From assembly GCA_022316685.1 (NCBI GenBank), contig JAKJHU010000036.1, positions 2,863,036 to 2,927,035 of the forward strand: DNA of 64,000 bases, written 5' to 3'. Numbering within the stretch: position 1 is the stretch's first letter; each line of letters opens with the position of its first letter. Origin of the DNA: Progne subis subis (taxonomy: Eukaryota; Chordata; Aves; Passeriformes; Hirundinidae). Positions 26,001-50,974 of the stretch are shown piece by piece. The position numbers and the translations under genes are program-made. The notes under the pieces are model-generated. The model was not told where the DNA came from and did no database searches. It worked only from the letters and a program-made list of their open reading frames with translations.

Positions 26001-28472
26001 CAAGCTCTTCCCCAGACTGAAAGCCCCTTTCCTCACAGGATAAAGCCTAGTTCCTGGCCCTGGAATCTTTGTTGCAATAGTGGTAGAGATGGTGTTAAAA
26101 TTACAGAGTGAAGATTAACTTACACCATTCAAGCATCTTTGGACATTCTACATTCAAATTAATAGCCAGTGACTCCTTTAGGGCCCTTTATTCTGATTTA
26201 ATGGTGGTTGTATCAGCACTGGCTTGTGCGTGTTAAAAATCCTTCAAATCCTGCAGGTCCTGGCCTGTTGTATTTTTCTCTTTCACCTTTTTTCCTCTCT
26301 TTTTACATGGTATCCAAAGAAAATCCCTTGAATCAATGTAAACTTGTTAATTACCATTGAATATTCATGTGTCCCCATAAGTATTCACAAACTTTAATCT
26401 GTGTGTTTATCCAAAAGCAAAAACCGTGAGAAAGAAACAGGGGAAAAAAAAAATTGCACAAGTTACTAAATCAAAACTAAATTACAATGATCTGAGAGAC
26501 TCACAGCTGTCTCCAGTTATCTCTGCATTCCTTTAGATGTGTCCATAATTTCTTGTACTTTATATGACTGATAATTTAGCCCAATTGATTGACACACATT
26601 TTTTCTTTCTGTGACAGTCTTCCCTGGCAATGGTAATCTTTTTAGACCTATCACTCCTCTATTCTTGTGGGTTGAAAGTTGTGGAATGTATTTTTATCGA
26701 TAACACTCGAGCATTGAAGCTTCTTTTAGTGGCGATCAACTACAACTGGCAGCTGCAGAAAAAGAAGCAAATGACTATTCTGAATTTGTCTGCCTTCTGA
26801 AAAGTCAGTTGTAGGATCTTATGACTCATTCCTCCCACTGCATGCCCAAGATACTCACTTCCCTAGGACAGCAAATGACTCTAGGTTTTATTTCTTCATT
26901 CTCAAATTCTGCCTTTACTACCTTTGATTTATGAACGAATAGGTGTGTAGGGACACTAGAGGTCACTGTAGCTTCACTGCAGAGGGAACGATCACTTTCT
27001 GCTGGTCAAAATGACTACTCTGGATAAGAGTTTGTTTTAATTGACAAATGCATACACAAACCTTTGCTCGCTCTGTCTTCCATGGACCATCTCCCGGTAC
27101 TTTATTACCTGAGCATCTCTTTCCTTCCCAGTCCCACTCCCCCACTTACCTGACACCTTCCTACATTTCTGGTCAAGTTAAACTGTTCTGCCTGAGCCTC
27201 AGACTTGCAGCACTACTGCTTGCTACTAGCCACAATTTACACCTTGTTTTTAATCTTTTCATGCTGTTTTTAATTCTTTTCATGAATCAGAAATAACTGG
27301 AGGGCCTAAGGGTGAGGAAGAATGCTTTAAGTCTTGAGACAGAAGCTAAAACTGCCAGAAATTATCACCTATGGCAAAAAACAGCAAGCAGAGGTACATG
27401 CTGATTTTCAGCAGGTAACTACTTACGAATACAGGTGTTGATTCTTACTAAACCTACAAATACTTTTACTGAAATTAAGCTAAGCTGAACAAATGCAAAT
27501 GCAATGGATAATACTGTGCAACCTAAAGCATTTAAGACTTTGCCACCAGTCTCATGCTAGGATCATGAACTCAAGAAATTTAGTGTTATGTCTCATACCC
27601 TCAATAAGCAATAACAAAAATTTCAGGCCGCAGTATATTACAGTTAATTGTCAAACAGAAAAAGTAAACATTCAGGATGTTTGTGCGTTTTTTCCTTTTC
27701 CAAAACAATTTCTAAATGAAGAGAAACTATTTTGATCCTAATTTTCTGTAATCAGTTTGTACTTCTACTGTCTTTTACATTATTTTCAATAAGTAAGAAA
27801 ACATGCAATCAGTTTGAGATATGAATCACAGGTTTTCTCCCGTAAAATTAATCTATTTCAGAATAATCATTTTTGGTAAGAGACAGTTTCCACGGAATAC
27901 AGCTGAAGCAGATGCTTGATTTCACATGCATTCCTCCACCTTCCAGTACAGGATGCAGGCACATCATCCACAAGCTGTGTCCAAGGGGATTCTACTCAAG
28001 AACAATTGCACATTTTGACTGTTGTAATTGCCTAACATGTTATAGCTTAATATTCTCCATTATTTTTTAGATGGAGAAATCAGCTGCCATGGTTATAAAA
28101 AATCCTCTTGGACTTGGGCAAATGGCTTTGCCCAAATATTCAGCCTCAGTTTTAGGTCTCCACAGGGTAATGCATTCCAAAAGTTGAAGTCTCAGGCAGA
28201 GAAGGGGAATGGGGCTTCATAAAACCCCGGCGTGCTGCACACTGCAATTGTCTGGCTGGATGAGTTTGAAACAACTGGTGTTGCTGCCATTGTGTTAATG
28301 GCACTGCAGGCAACAAGCAAAAAGGGACTTACAAGCACTGAAAAATAAATGGGAAACATCATTTGCAGAAGTAAGGAACTTTAAAGCACTAAGCAGGGGA
28401 AGTGAATGAATCATGCACCTGATGTTAGTTGGCATTCTCAAACATCATGTGAATAGGCAGGATGCTGAATAC
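23005..28472 (-). other. KCNQ5 intron upstream of the 221-nt exon (5.5 kb)
   Basis: This AT-rich intron has a GTATTC donor and an acceptor preceded by CTCTCTCTCACAG. A near-exact 15-16-base tandem duplication (CTTCTTATTATAGA) lies at about 25037-25067, and a GTT-repeat stretch at about 25156-25168. No mobile element or other gene was recognised. Confidence 0.85.
28412..28417 (-). promoter_or_regulatory. Candidate RBFOX site downstream of 57-nt exon
   Basis: TGCATG lies about 56 nt past the donor of the 57-nt exon on the transcribed strand; a second copy lies at 27925-27930. Downstream intronic (U)GCAUG is the activating position for RBFOX proteins in muscle and neurons. Motif and position are seen; activity is inferred. 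Confidence 0.4.
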
Positions 28473-28529
28473 CTATGTTTCCGAGGGGTGTACATCCTGA
28501 AGAGCTTCTGTTTATTACTACAAAGCTTA
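28473..28529 (-). CDS. KCNQ5: KCNQ5 57-nt alternative exon (variant-III type cassette)
   Basis: This 57-nt exon, bounded by CTCCTAG and GTATTC, encodes KLCSNKQKLFRMYTPRKH plus split codons: Asn or Ser before, Ser after. It corresponds closely to the 19-residue insert I recall from a KCNQ5 splice variant reported in skeletal muscle (NKQKLFRMYT core). It replaces or accompanies the 27-nt exon at the same linker position. It is strongly basic, unlike the acidic-polar microexon. It has a length multiple of three and the same phase as the microexon, so inclusion of either, both or neither keeps the frame. Absence of stops and clean splice sites argue it is functional. Confidence 0.9.
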
Positions 28530-31500
28530 CTAGGAGTGAGGGGAGATAGAGGACTCTGTTACTAAGCATTCCAGCGCTAGGTAAGGGGGTAGGTTTTCCA
28601 CCTCAAGTTAGATTATGCATCATTGGCAATTTCTTTTTTATATGGTGCATTCAGAGTGTTTACATTAAATCTACTTTTAGAAACAGATATGGTATAGGAG
28701 GTGAAAGAATTCCATAATATAATCCACTTGTTTCCCTCAGAACAGGGCTGAATTTTCCCCTGAAGATCTCATACTGGCAAAACTGCTCCTTATTGCAGCA
28801 GAGAGAATTGTCTGAATAGGGAATGCATATTCAGCCTCATGAGTTACAAGACTAGATGGGTGACATTCATCCTTTGCAGACACCCAGTGAATGTCCTAGA
28901 CACAGTTTAAGACTGATTATGCTCTCCGTATGTCACAAGATTCATCAGTCTTGATCTAGTTTCCTGCACAGGAACTATTTCAGCCATGTTGTGTAACTGA
29001 ACAGAATTAAATATTGTTTGTTTTCAGTGCATGCTTTTGCAGATATTAAGGATTTAACATATAAGCTTTGAAAATAACTTGCACAACTCTGGAACTGATT
29101 TATAGAAATATCTCATTTATAGCCTGGATACACCAAAGAGGTTGTCTATCTATTAATCTTTGATAAATGATTGATTAGAATACTTGTGTGTAAAATTTTG
29201 GGAAATACAACCTACATATTTTTATTAAAATCAACCTGAGCTACAGCCTCATAAGCACAGCTCTCTCAACTCAAATGCATAGCAACATTTAGTCACCTAA
29301 TGAAAGGCTTATGTCTATACGTATGACAAAATGCAAGAAGTAATTTCTGTAAATATAAATCAATTTGGTAGAAGATAATGATCTTTTCCCCAACACAAGT
29401 TTTTCTTCACTGATATTACAAGAGAATATAGAGCAAAGAGCATGTTCAGAATGCAATTCAACATACTACTTATGCAAACGTCTTCATTTAAAGAAGAATG
29501 AAACAAGGAGAAGCGTACTTAGTTCACATAGCATCCCATGCAAGTCACTTAGCATCGCAGTGAGAAACAAGTTAAATAGTCAAAGGACAGTTATCTCAAA
29601 GTACATTGCAGCAGTTTGCATTTACATCTTTGCCACAAAAGACCACATACACCATATGTATTTTCAGTGATACAAATATAGAGCCATATATCAGCATAAA
29701 AGCAATAAACAGGCACTGACAAAATACACCTTTTAAGTGGCACTGAGTGGTCTGTAGGGTTTTTACTGCAGAACATGATCTCAGAAGTTAACAAGTTCAT
29801 TTTTACATATACACTAATTTGCAATGGTGCACATATTAGTTAAGTGTTTCTGAAGGAGCAAACATCTTCCATTCAGTGAAAATAAAGTGAATAAATCTGG
29901 CTAAATTGTCGACTACTTTTAAAACCACAATTGTTATCATTAATATGGAGAACATAACATGGTTTTGACAGCTAGGTTTTTGGGGTTTTGCTGTGTGTTT
30001 TTTTTATTGTTGGTGTTGTTGGTGGTGGTTTTTTTTTTTTTTTTTTAATCTAGTTTTCATTTATTGTAAGTAAATTTTTCTCTTTTCATGCTTGCAGGTA
30101 CTACTGGGAATAACCTCTCCCCTTTGAACAAATCCCAGTTTTAGAGGGATGTACTCATTAACTGCCAGTTTCTGTGTCACCTTTAAAAAAGTCAGTTTTA
30201 AATGTTGCTGTCAAAAGACTAGGAAATACAGCTGTTGAGTGCAAGAAGTTTGGATCAGACTGTAATAATTTAATGAGATCAATATGTTGCTAGGAAGCCT
30301 GTGGAGGTAATGTATACAAAAAGTCTCAGAACTGACAAAGCAAATCCTGTCCCCTTGAGTTACAGTGACACTAACAGCAGTTACATGTGCTTGGAGGAAA
30401 AGGTCAGAGTCAGGTGCCAGAGGAGCAGTCTGGGAAGTAGAACGGGACATGGGTAATTGATGTGAAGACTTTCATCCCTGACTGAATAACCCAGAAGCAT
30501 TTGTGAACCACAGTACAACTCGGGGCTGGATTGTATTTCAGGGGCTGATGTGTCATCAACACTTTTTTGCTTGGCTTTTCAGCATTTTCTGCTGGGAGGT
30601 AAAGGCTGCTATTCTCTGAGTGTGCTGATACCGCAGTGCTGGCTGCCAAATGCCTGCTGATTCCCATCCCTAACGAGTTTCTGAGATAGAGTAATTTCTC
30701 TTATAGCCACTGAGGCCTTTCCTGTCTCTAAGGATTCGGGCTATCTGTACAGCAAAGACCAGAATTTCCTCCCACTACCTTAGGACATGCCTCTCCAGAG
30801 CTTTATTTACCCAGTGAGGATAGCCCTGCCAAGGCTTGCTGCTGCCAGCTGTAGGCAGCCGGTGCTCAGCTGGGATCTAGGCTGGGAGGAAGCCCACCTG
30901 TGCTCCCAGCTGACAGCAGTGGGGCTTTCTTCAGCAGAGATACCAGTCTGGCTCCTCTGCTTGAACTGGGCCATGGGGGAGTGCAAGCCATGCAGCCAGA
31001 AGGAGGTGAGACACTGCAGTGCTGCTTTCTCCCCATCTCCTATGTCCCAAAATGCTTCTTAGGAAGGGATGACAGAAAAGTTAGAAAATGTGGAGACATG
31101 GCACTGAGGATGCTCCTTGTAGGGCAAAGATGACATCCAACCAATGATAGCCCTATCAAAGGGTCCTCCCTGTAATGGAGAGCTGGTGGGCTTCTTCACA
31201 TTGTGAAATTAAACTATATGTTTGCAACTTCCACTGCAATTCCTGAATCAGTTTTACAGCAGAAGCTGGGCCTGTGTCCTTGTCCAGGAGCTGGGTCAGG
31301 GGAGGCTGGTCCACTGGCTGCTCTGCCACTGTTCAAACTGAGCCACTCAAGGCTACAGCATGTTAGATGTGTAAAAAATTTCCTATTTTCCCCATAGAAA
31401 AACTGAGACAAAGAAGCAAATTTCAGCAGCATATGAGTTTTAAAAAACTTAATTTGTGATTATTATCCATCAACAGTCAAGCAGTTCATTGAACCTACTG

Positions 31501-31576
31501 TACAGAACCCAAGATAACTAAAAGCCATTAGGAAACAGCAATATCACAGATAAAAGAAATAAAAGAAGCTACAAAC
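28530..31576 (-). other. KCNQ5 intron between the two alternative exons (3.0 kb)
   Basis: Just downstream of the microexon is a T/C-rich stretch (minus strand of 31550-31570) containing CTTCTTTTATTTCTTTT, a PTB-like context. A T18 run preceded by GTT/GGT repeats lies at about 29998-30046. A single TGCATG lies at 30989-30994, about 590 nt downstream of the microexon. Segment 30790-31100 is GC-richer, with open frames on the plus strand that show no recognised protein. No mobile element was recognised. Confidence 0.8.
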
Positions 31577-31603
31577 CTGCTAGTAGATTCCCCTTGTTCT
31601 TTT
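31577..31603 (-). CDS. KCNQ5: KCNQ5 27-nt alternative microexon (brain-type cassette)
   Basis: This 27-nt exon adds nine residues net. Joined to its neighbours it reads TKKEQGESTSSQK, matching from memory the KKEQGEASSSQ segment of the canonical mammalian protein with two conservative changes. It lies in the cytosolic linker between calmodulin-binding helices A and B. The donor is GCAG before GTTTGT. The acceptor ends CCTGAAG, a non-optimal A before the AG, but follows the pyrimidine-rich TTTTTCCCTCCCACTCCC. Its phase (two bases in, two bases out) makes it skippable without a frameshift. The short length and weak acceptor fit a regulated exon. It is far too short for ORF detection. Confidence 0.93.
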
Positions 31604-33216
<1,613 letters not shown>

Positions 33217-35741
33217 CTACGTGCAGGATATGTGGTAAAAAAAGAAAAAACAAGGCAAGAGGGAGTAGGGGGTGAAACAAAAAATTGAAAAGCAGATTAG
33301 TAACCAATATGAGTCGTATATTTCTCTTATCATCCATAGCACTGATACATGCCTGAGGGGAGGGAGAATACTTTCATAATATCGCCAGGTGGCTGCCACG
33401 TTTGCTCGGCTGGCATCGGTAGAATAAAACCGCCAGGAAGCCTGGTATGGGGAAACAATAGAAAAGCACAAAGGAACCAAGAAAATGAAGTGACAATGCC
33501 ACTGCACTGCCTACGGAGTGAGGGGATTTTGCTCAGACCAGGATGTGCTCGGTTAGACTGATTCAGGATACATCAGTACAAACCTACCAAAACTTCTGTG
33601 TATCCCAGTACACCCCTTATGCAGTAAGATAAGAGTTACTGGCTTTGTGAAAGCACCAGAAGATATTCAGCACATAAAGGTGCTCAGAAAAGCATTGCAG
33701 TGATTTATTTGTGACAAGTTCAAAGGGGACACCTGCACACACTTGCAGTCTGACATAAAGAAAATGTCATAATACATTCTGCAAATCATAATGAAAACCA
33801 GACAAAAAGCACTTAGAAGAAAAGAGACACATTCTCTGTGGTTTGAAACATTGTTAAATGTTTAAAAACAGAAAATTAATAATTTCAAAGGCAAGTGACC
33901 AGAGCATAGCATTGAAAATGTATCCATTGTTTAGATTTATAGTGCATGCAGATAGTAAGATGAGCCTCGGTTCTACAAGCTGGGACATGTTCCCTGATGT
34001 TAGCATAACTATATTAATTTGTACTAGTTGAGCATCTGTGCTTCCTGTATATTGTCAACCATTAAATGTCATCTATGTATTCTTCTATGGAATCTAATAC
34101 TCTGTGTTTTCCTACAGTATATCTCCCAGAAACACATCCAGTCTTCATTAGCAGATGGAGAACCTGTTACTCACTTTGAAAATTGCTTCATTGGTTGATC
34201 ATTCTCATTGTCAAAAATTTCTGCCTTATTTTTAATTTGAAACTCTTTGGTTTTGGCCTATAGCCAGAGCTACTTAGTGTTTCTGTCTGCTACATTAAAT
34301 GGTCCAGTAGGTTCCAAGACTTCCTCTCTGAGCGTCTGTGATCAAATAATTCCCACCCTAAATATTTCTTATAAGCTAAAGAAATTGAGAAAAGTAAACC
34401 CATACGAAACATTTTACTTTTCTACAACTATCTTCAGGTCAGGTAAAGGCTCTAGCAAACAGTCTATCTGTGACATAGATGAGTTAGCATAGGCTAATTC
34501 TACAGTGTTACTGGTTAGGAAATAGACATTACCCTGATAAGCTAGAGACAATTCAAAAAAACCTGGGCACTGTTACAATACCCAATGACGTGCAGTTCAG
34601 ACACATCCTGCATTTAGGAACACAAACTTTTCTCCAGTCCTTGACCCGTTTTTTCCAATGTTTTATTTGCTTTCTCCAGTATTCCAGTCTCACTTACAAA
34701 CTGTAGATGCTGAGTTGATATGTAGCATATCAGTATGAGCATCATCATACACAGTGGTAGTATCAGTCTTCTCCTCATTATGTTTATGGTTCTGTATCTA
34801 GGGACTTTAATAAAACCAAGTGTAGTAACATACTGGGAACTTGTATGAAGTTCTTGTCCCTTCTTTCCCAGTCGTTCTCCTCTTTATTTCTCATGCTTCA
34901 TCAAATCCTTTCCCAATTCACTAATAGTGGGATAGAGACATCTTGTAATAACCTGGATTCAGTTTCTAGATCAAGTTTTGTGTTTGTTGTATTAGAACAT
35001 TTGGCAATAATCCTTTCACCCTAAAAGTCACCCAGATCTTCCTTGGTTTTATTCCTGTGTGCCTGTTTTCATACTTCCTATTCTGCTAGGCCTTATGCCT
35101 TCAGAAAATATCAATTTTATATTAATTTCTGGATCACTGAAAATGTTGAACCTGTAAATGAACTTATAAATGCTGAACAGCTTTCATAATGGGATCTCAC
35201 AACAAATGTCTTCCTTTCACAATGATTTTGCCCACCGAGAGTCACTCTCCAAAATCAGACAGCTAGCTACTCTTAATCTATTTTGTATGCTGTCGTACTA
35301 ATATTTTGGTTGAACAGTCATAAAATAATAATAAGAGCTATATCTAAAATGTAAATCTATTATATATTTCCTCTGGCAACCAGACTTGGAAGAAGTAGAT
35401 TAGAATGTATGTGTTAGAAAATATGCCAAGCAGTCATTCTAAACTAGACACAAAAGGAGTGTAATTATTTTTGTTAATTGTTCTAACAAATATTAAATTT
35501 GAAATATTTAGTATTTAATAATGATTGAACAGTAATAATGGAAAATATTTATTAAGTTTAAAAATGCTTCAAAGACAGTCTGACATCTCTCTGTACTTAG
35601 CATGGAACTCTAGCGTATTCATGCTCAACTTCTTTATGATTTTTGGATTTATTATTTCAAAAATAAAACCCAGCATACATGGTACACATATAATACTTGG
35701 CATTTCAGGAAAATTAACGAGGACTCTAGGAGATTATTCCA

Positions 35742-35767
35742 CCCCCCCCCCCCCCCCTTTTTTTTTT
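35742..35767. repeat. C16-T10 homopolymer run
   Basis: Sixteen consecutive C bases are followed directly by ten T bases. Such runs are length-unstable and often mis-sequenced. Confidence 0.9.
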
Positions 35768-36235
35768 CTGTGCATCAAGTAGAGCACAATGATTCTTTAG
35801 AGTATTTTCTCAGTTTTAACTAGGACTGAAAGTTAAGGAAAAAGCCAGTGCAAAACAGCTGCCTAAAACATACCATTGCCACTTTTTTTTTGATTTGCAC
35901 CATCACGTCAGAAGAACTTCAGACAATTTCAGACATTTTGAAATTGTTAGTGCCTACATTTCCAGATTTTGAATTGACTAATAGTGAAAGCAATTCTCTG
36001 GGCAGGACACTTTTAATCTTCACCAAGTACATCACTCACTGAAATACTCTAAACCCTGTAGTAGATGAAAAGTAGTTTAATATAGGCAAGAGTGCTGTGC
36101 TGTCAGTTGGATTGTCTAGGGATCAATTTTCTTTTTCCAAATAGCTTTCTGGCTTCAGGCATGCATTTGGCATCCTTGTCTCTGCTTCTTAACATGGATA
36201 GAAGAACAAAAACTACACACAAAAATGCTATATAC

Positions 36236-36291
36236 AGTTTGTCTTGATGATCTTAAAGTTTTTTTCCAACCTAAATGAATCTGTGATTCTT
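36236..36291 (+). mobile_element. CR1 LINE, short 3' tail remnant
   Basis: The sequence TTGATGATCTTAAAG, then a T-rich CCAACCTAAATGA and TCTGTGATTCT, matches the last 50-60 bases of avian CR1 with its 8-bp terminal repeat. Only the extreme 3' end is recognisable. It is plus-oriented, opposite to KCNQ5. Confidence 0.7.
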
Positions 36292-36453
36292 TACACATGG
36301 CAACACATAGCAGTCACTGGACATAGGTATTTAATGAAACGAACCAATCTGTTAAATATTATTTCCACAAAACTTTCCAAACAAAAATAATAAAACTTGT
36401 TCCAATGTACTTTAAATCACCTGTGATTATCCTTTTGGTGATTTCATATTTAC

Positions 36454-36549
36454 CTGAATTAGACTTGCAGCTGGGTTCCTTCTTTTCTCAAAGTGTTTCT
36501 GACGATGCTGTTCCTGCACTTTCAATGCAAATCCTGAGCCAAGGATGCC
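36454..36549 (-). CDS. KCNQ5: KCNQ5 exon: end of S6 and start of helix A (exon 7)
   Basis: This 96-nt exon encodes 32 codons in phase 0. It starts [14 protein letters not shown], the S6 gate and its cytosolic extension. It continues [18 protein letters not shown], the basic PIP2-sensitive linker and the beginning of calmodulin-binding helix A. The Ile-Gln at the end is the IQ of the IQ motif, completed on the next exon. The acceptor is ATATTGCAG and the donor is CAG before GTAAAT. The residue before LIQ is Ser here; I recall Asn in human KCNQ5 at that position. The exon is short enough to be missed by ORF scanning, but the family match is unmistakable. Confidence 0.97.
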
Positions 36550-46326
<9,777 letters not shown>

Positions 46327-49300
46327 CTACCTCATGAGTCTCCAGGGTGAAAAGTGAGGGCAGCAATTTTCAAAGCATATGGATAAAAGGAGCAGTTGAA
46401 GAAACCTCATGTAGTAGCTTTGAAACCTTATGTAGCAAACTGTACAAATCAGTAGATGGATTAGAAGTTTTCCCCTTTATCTGTCTTTCCATAACAACTT
46501 TTCTGTGCAACAACAAAAAAGAAGACTAAGGTAAGAAAAGAATAGGGCAGGCCCAGGGGTGAGAGTCTGGTAGAATCAGACTTACACGCACAGTACTAAT
46601 TTGCTATGAGAACAGACACTCTGTGTCTGAGGAATGTAGTTACTGGACACAACTCCCCTGATGTACCATTTCCTGGAAGGGAATAAATACTGCACTGGGT
46701 ACTCAGAAGCATTCCTTTAGCTGTAAGCCTGGAAAGTTAGTTGAAGCTCAGCAAGTGTTAGGATTTATTTCTTCAGGTCACAGATTCAAACTGTGAGAGC
46801 GACGCTGGTGTGCATGAACTAATCAGCCAGCTGTCCTCAGAGTCAGAACAGCATTTAAGGGGAGAGGAGGAGAAGCAGCAGAGTGATGGCACATGGATGC
46901 TGTGAGAAGGCATAATGTTCTTTTACAATGATTGGGGTAGACATGCTGTTATCCACAGACTAGAAAAGCACAGAACAAGCTCTGTTCTTCCTCACCTCGT
47001 GATTAATTCCCTGGCAAACTTTAAAAGCTTAAAGAGCCCTTGTAAGAAATACTTTATTTTAATCTTAGGGTATTGTGGTGTTTGTATGTTTCTATGCAAG
47101 GATAATCCAAATCCATGTTTGTTGGTGAATAATTGAAAGCAGGGTCTTGTTAATATGAGTTTAACTTCTTTTGTGTTGGGTAGAAACATACATCTTGTCC
47201 CTAGCATAGCTCCCACAAGAATGACCCAGAAAGTGAAGCACCCCACCTCCACAGGCAAGCAGTGAGAGATACTGACTGTGCCTACATGCAGGAGACTGTT
47301 TCCTTAGTCTGCTGCAGTACAGCAGCCTTTGTTCATTCTGCTCTGCCACCAAAGGGAGATGAGGTCCAAACACCCCTCATTGCCTACATACTGGGTTTCT
47401 CTGAACTCACTTATGGATGCCTTTCTCCTCTTATTACAATTCCAAGGGTACAGACAACCTGTTTCTGTGGCTTAAGAATTGTCCTGCTAAATTCTGGAAA
47501 CTTTTTGTCACAAGGGGCTAGAAATCTACACAGGTTTAAAGCCAGCTGGATGGTCTCCTGGGAGATTTAATCCTGGGCTAATGAATGCCAAAAGCCCATT
47601 TCTGGCTAGGGATGTCTTCAAGTAGCAGGATGTTGGGGGCTGAGAAACTACTGTAGAGAAATATCACTGTGTGTTTGCCCTGCTTGTGCAATCCTCCCTG
47701 TCTGTTCACTGTTGGCTGGTGTCACTGTTTGACATCGTGTGTTGGCCCAGGCTGACCTGCCTGTCCTATGCGCTGATATTTTAAGATGTCTTTGACTACT
47801 ACATATGTGGATCACAGGTGGCTACTACATAATTGGCTACAAAAAATGCTGGGTTTTCTTCTAAATCCAGCAAGTTTAGAGATGAAGAAGAGCCAGAAGT
47901 GGACAAGGTGTCTTTGCACAGTGCAAATCTCAAGTTCACAACAACCAGATGCAGGAGGTCTGGAAGAGAATTCAGAAATAAGAAAACTGACTAGGACGAG
48001 TTAAGGACATCACAAATTCCAACAGAGATCAGAAAAATAGATGGAATTGGATTGAGCTCCACATGAAGTTATTTAGATGTCTGTATGCGAAGCAGGTGTC
48101 TAAATTCCCCGAGCAGCACAAGGTAATCACGTCAGCTGAGAGAGGTGCAGCTAATCCTCAGGAAGGCTTCTGCTGGCTGCTCAGCTGCCTCACACTCTGG
48201 GCTTGGCACAAGAAAGGCTGCCCAAATTTATTTGTCCAGTGCCATTTGAGATGCCTTAAGGTATCTGAGATACCCCTTAGATCTGGCAGCTATGCTCTTG
48301 GACCTGGAAAAGCTGTACTCCTGTACTCTTCAGAAGAAGTGACTGGGGAGCAGGGAATATCATGTAACAGGGACAGGCACCTCTCTGTACTCTGCTGAAC
48401 TAAACCCTAGATCTTGATTGACTATACTGCCAGCATAGACACTTAGTGCAAATATACCCACCTAAAGCCAACTTCTTTCTATATTTAGTTGTGTTTATTT
48501 GGATCCAAGGCTAACATAGAAGGTGCTGGGATGTCTTAAGCAATACGGACCGTGCTGAAGAAGCAGTGTCCCTGGTGACTAACATGGTAGCAGGGTGATC
48601 TTGACTTGTCCCAGTGGCTCTGAGAAGAGTAGCAATGGAACAGCCATTTTAATTTAGTGGTGACTGGCTAGCAACACATTAGAGATCATTAGAAGAGCAG
48701 TGTATGCCCCTGAAAATCATTCTTAGAACTTAAAGAAAAGAATAAGGTCACCCAAATATTGGAAATTATGTATTTGGTCCAGAAATTATTAAAGTGTTTA
48801 CTAGGGGTTTTGGTCACCCTCCACCACTTCTAATAGGACAATGTTTTAAAAAATGCAGTGACTTGCTCCTGGCCTTATTCCTACTTATTCCAGAGCTCTG
48901 ACAGTTTTTTTTTTTATAACATAGAGTTTTATGAAGGTCCCTTCCCTGCAAAAAAAAATTCAAATTAATTCAGTCTTGCCAGCAGAACACAGCCTCTGCC
49001 CTGCACTGCTGGGAGCCCTCTGCCCCTCTGAGGGTCTCTGGTCCCCTCTGAACATGAGAGATGAAGAAGCTGAAAGTAACATAGTTCTCTTTTCCATTTT
49101 TAAAAGCATTGTTCCAAAGGAGTTATCTACTTGTGTATGCCTTTCTATCTGGAGGGCAGGGATAAGGTTCTCCCAAAAGGTAAGAAAGGTGGAGGAAAAA
49201 GAAGAGCAGAAAATGCACTGGAACCTGCTTGAAAAACAGCTGAAGGGAAGAGAACCTTCCTAGGCTGGTGGTGTTTATTTCACACTTTGGTCTTTGATTT

Positions 49301-50974
49301 TCTTCACTCTTCACACGCACAACTCCCACCAAAATTCCATCCCTAACTCTTCAGCCGGAAACAGGGAAGGAAAGAATGTGTCCATTGCCTAAGGCAGCCC
49401 TTCCTGGCTGCGTTTCCCTAGGAGGCAGGGAGGGCAGGCAGGTACATTATTTCAGTGTAGTTTAACTTGTTAGGAACAGGTGTAAGATAAATCAAAATAA
49501 ACCCTTCTTGGAATGAAATCAGAGTCCTAAGAAAAGTTTGCAATGGTTGAAAGTCACTTCTGAGTATGTTAAAACTGCTTGATTTTCTTATCTATACATA
49601 CCCTGGGAAAAAAAAAAAAAAAAGTTAAGTATATTATGATTTTTCTCTGTGCCATACTTTTATACAATATGAGTCAGGGGGCATTTGCCCTTTTTCAAAC
49701 CAAAAGAGAAAAATATTATTCTGAACTTCCTTTTATATTTCATGTGAATGTAGCTAAAGTCTCTGTGGTATTTCTATATTTTAAGAAGGCTTGCCCACAC
49801 TTCTATCACTATTTTCCTATATTTTATATTTTACTGGCAAAAGTAGGAAAACAGCATTTTAATTATTTTAATGGGCTTTTAACTGTCTTTCTGTAAAGCA
49901 CCAGAAAAGACTCAGATGTGTGATTGAGTGATGGGCAGTATATTTCCAAAATTCTCTTTAATGACTTACGAAAAGACAGAGGTTTCTGATGTACATTTAC
50001 CCCTTTGTTTTTTTTTTCTAAGCTAATATCTTATGTATGATCTTCCAAAACATCAAGCCTCTCTTCAGCCATGATGATGATTTTATTCACCCTTTAGAAA
50101 TCTATCTCAGATTTTTATCCTTGCAGATAACATTCTCCCTCATTAACTCTAGTCTGATTTCAAATCCTCTCAGCAGCTTTTACATTGTTCACTTTTGAAC
50201 ACTTAATTTCAAATTAAATTTCAAATAATTAATTCTTTCACTTCAGACGTTTCACCTAGTACCACTCAAGAAACCCCTGAGATTACACAAAAGTTTTGCA
50301 CTTATTAAACTGGCAAAAGATTTTTTGACAGGCACCATGTTAACAACAGGGCCCCTTTAAGAAAAATACAATAAAAAAGATGACACCAGAACTGATGTGT
50401 GTAACAGATTACACTTACGTATTGTCCAATGTCACTAAAAGAGTAACACGTAAAACAAATAACTGAAGGCCTATAATGCAACTACTTGAAACTTAAATGA
50501 CTCAAGCAAAATGTGCCACTCCAAGTTCCCCACTTCACAGAGGAAGGCCAGCGTTGGGCTGCTTTAGGGCTCAGGTTTAGTTAGAAACTCTGGATTGCTT
50601 GTGTTACTGATGGAGGTGTGGTTGGCATTCCTAAACTATCAGCATTTCTAATGGCAACTGTGAGATTAATAATGTGACTGAGAGAATAATAATGGTAGAA
50701 AAGGAGGCATCATAAATCATCACGAGGGATTGTTTTACTTTTAATGACTTCTCCAATGCATCTTTCCTAGTGTGAGATTTTTGGCTGTTGTGAGATTTTA
50801 CAGCATTCATAGGTGTCATGGGCATGAATCCAGTTATATAAGTAAAGGGGGAACACAAAAGCTATACTTGGATATTGTGCCATGTCCCAGCACCCTGATG
50901 TACCATCATGACAATCTCTAAAGTTACAGAAAGAATGTCAGGATGATTTTTTACAAGAGCATGTACTGACAGGA

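Larger units (their letters stand above)
33217..36453 (-). other. KCNQ5 intron between helix A exons (3.2 kb)
   Basis: This intron has a GTAAAT donor. The acceptor is preceded by a long T/C tract ending CACGTAG. It contains a short CR1 tail (about 36236-36291) and a C16-T10 run (35742-35767). I saw nothing else recognisable. Confidence 0.85.
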
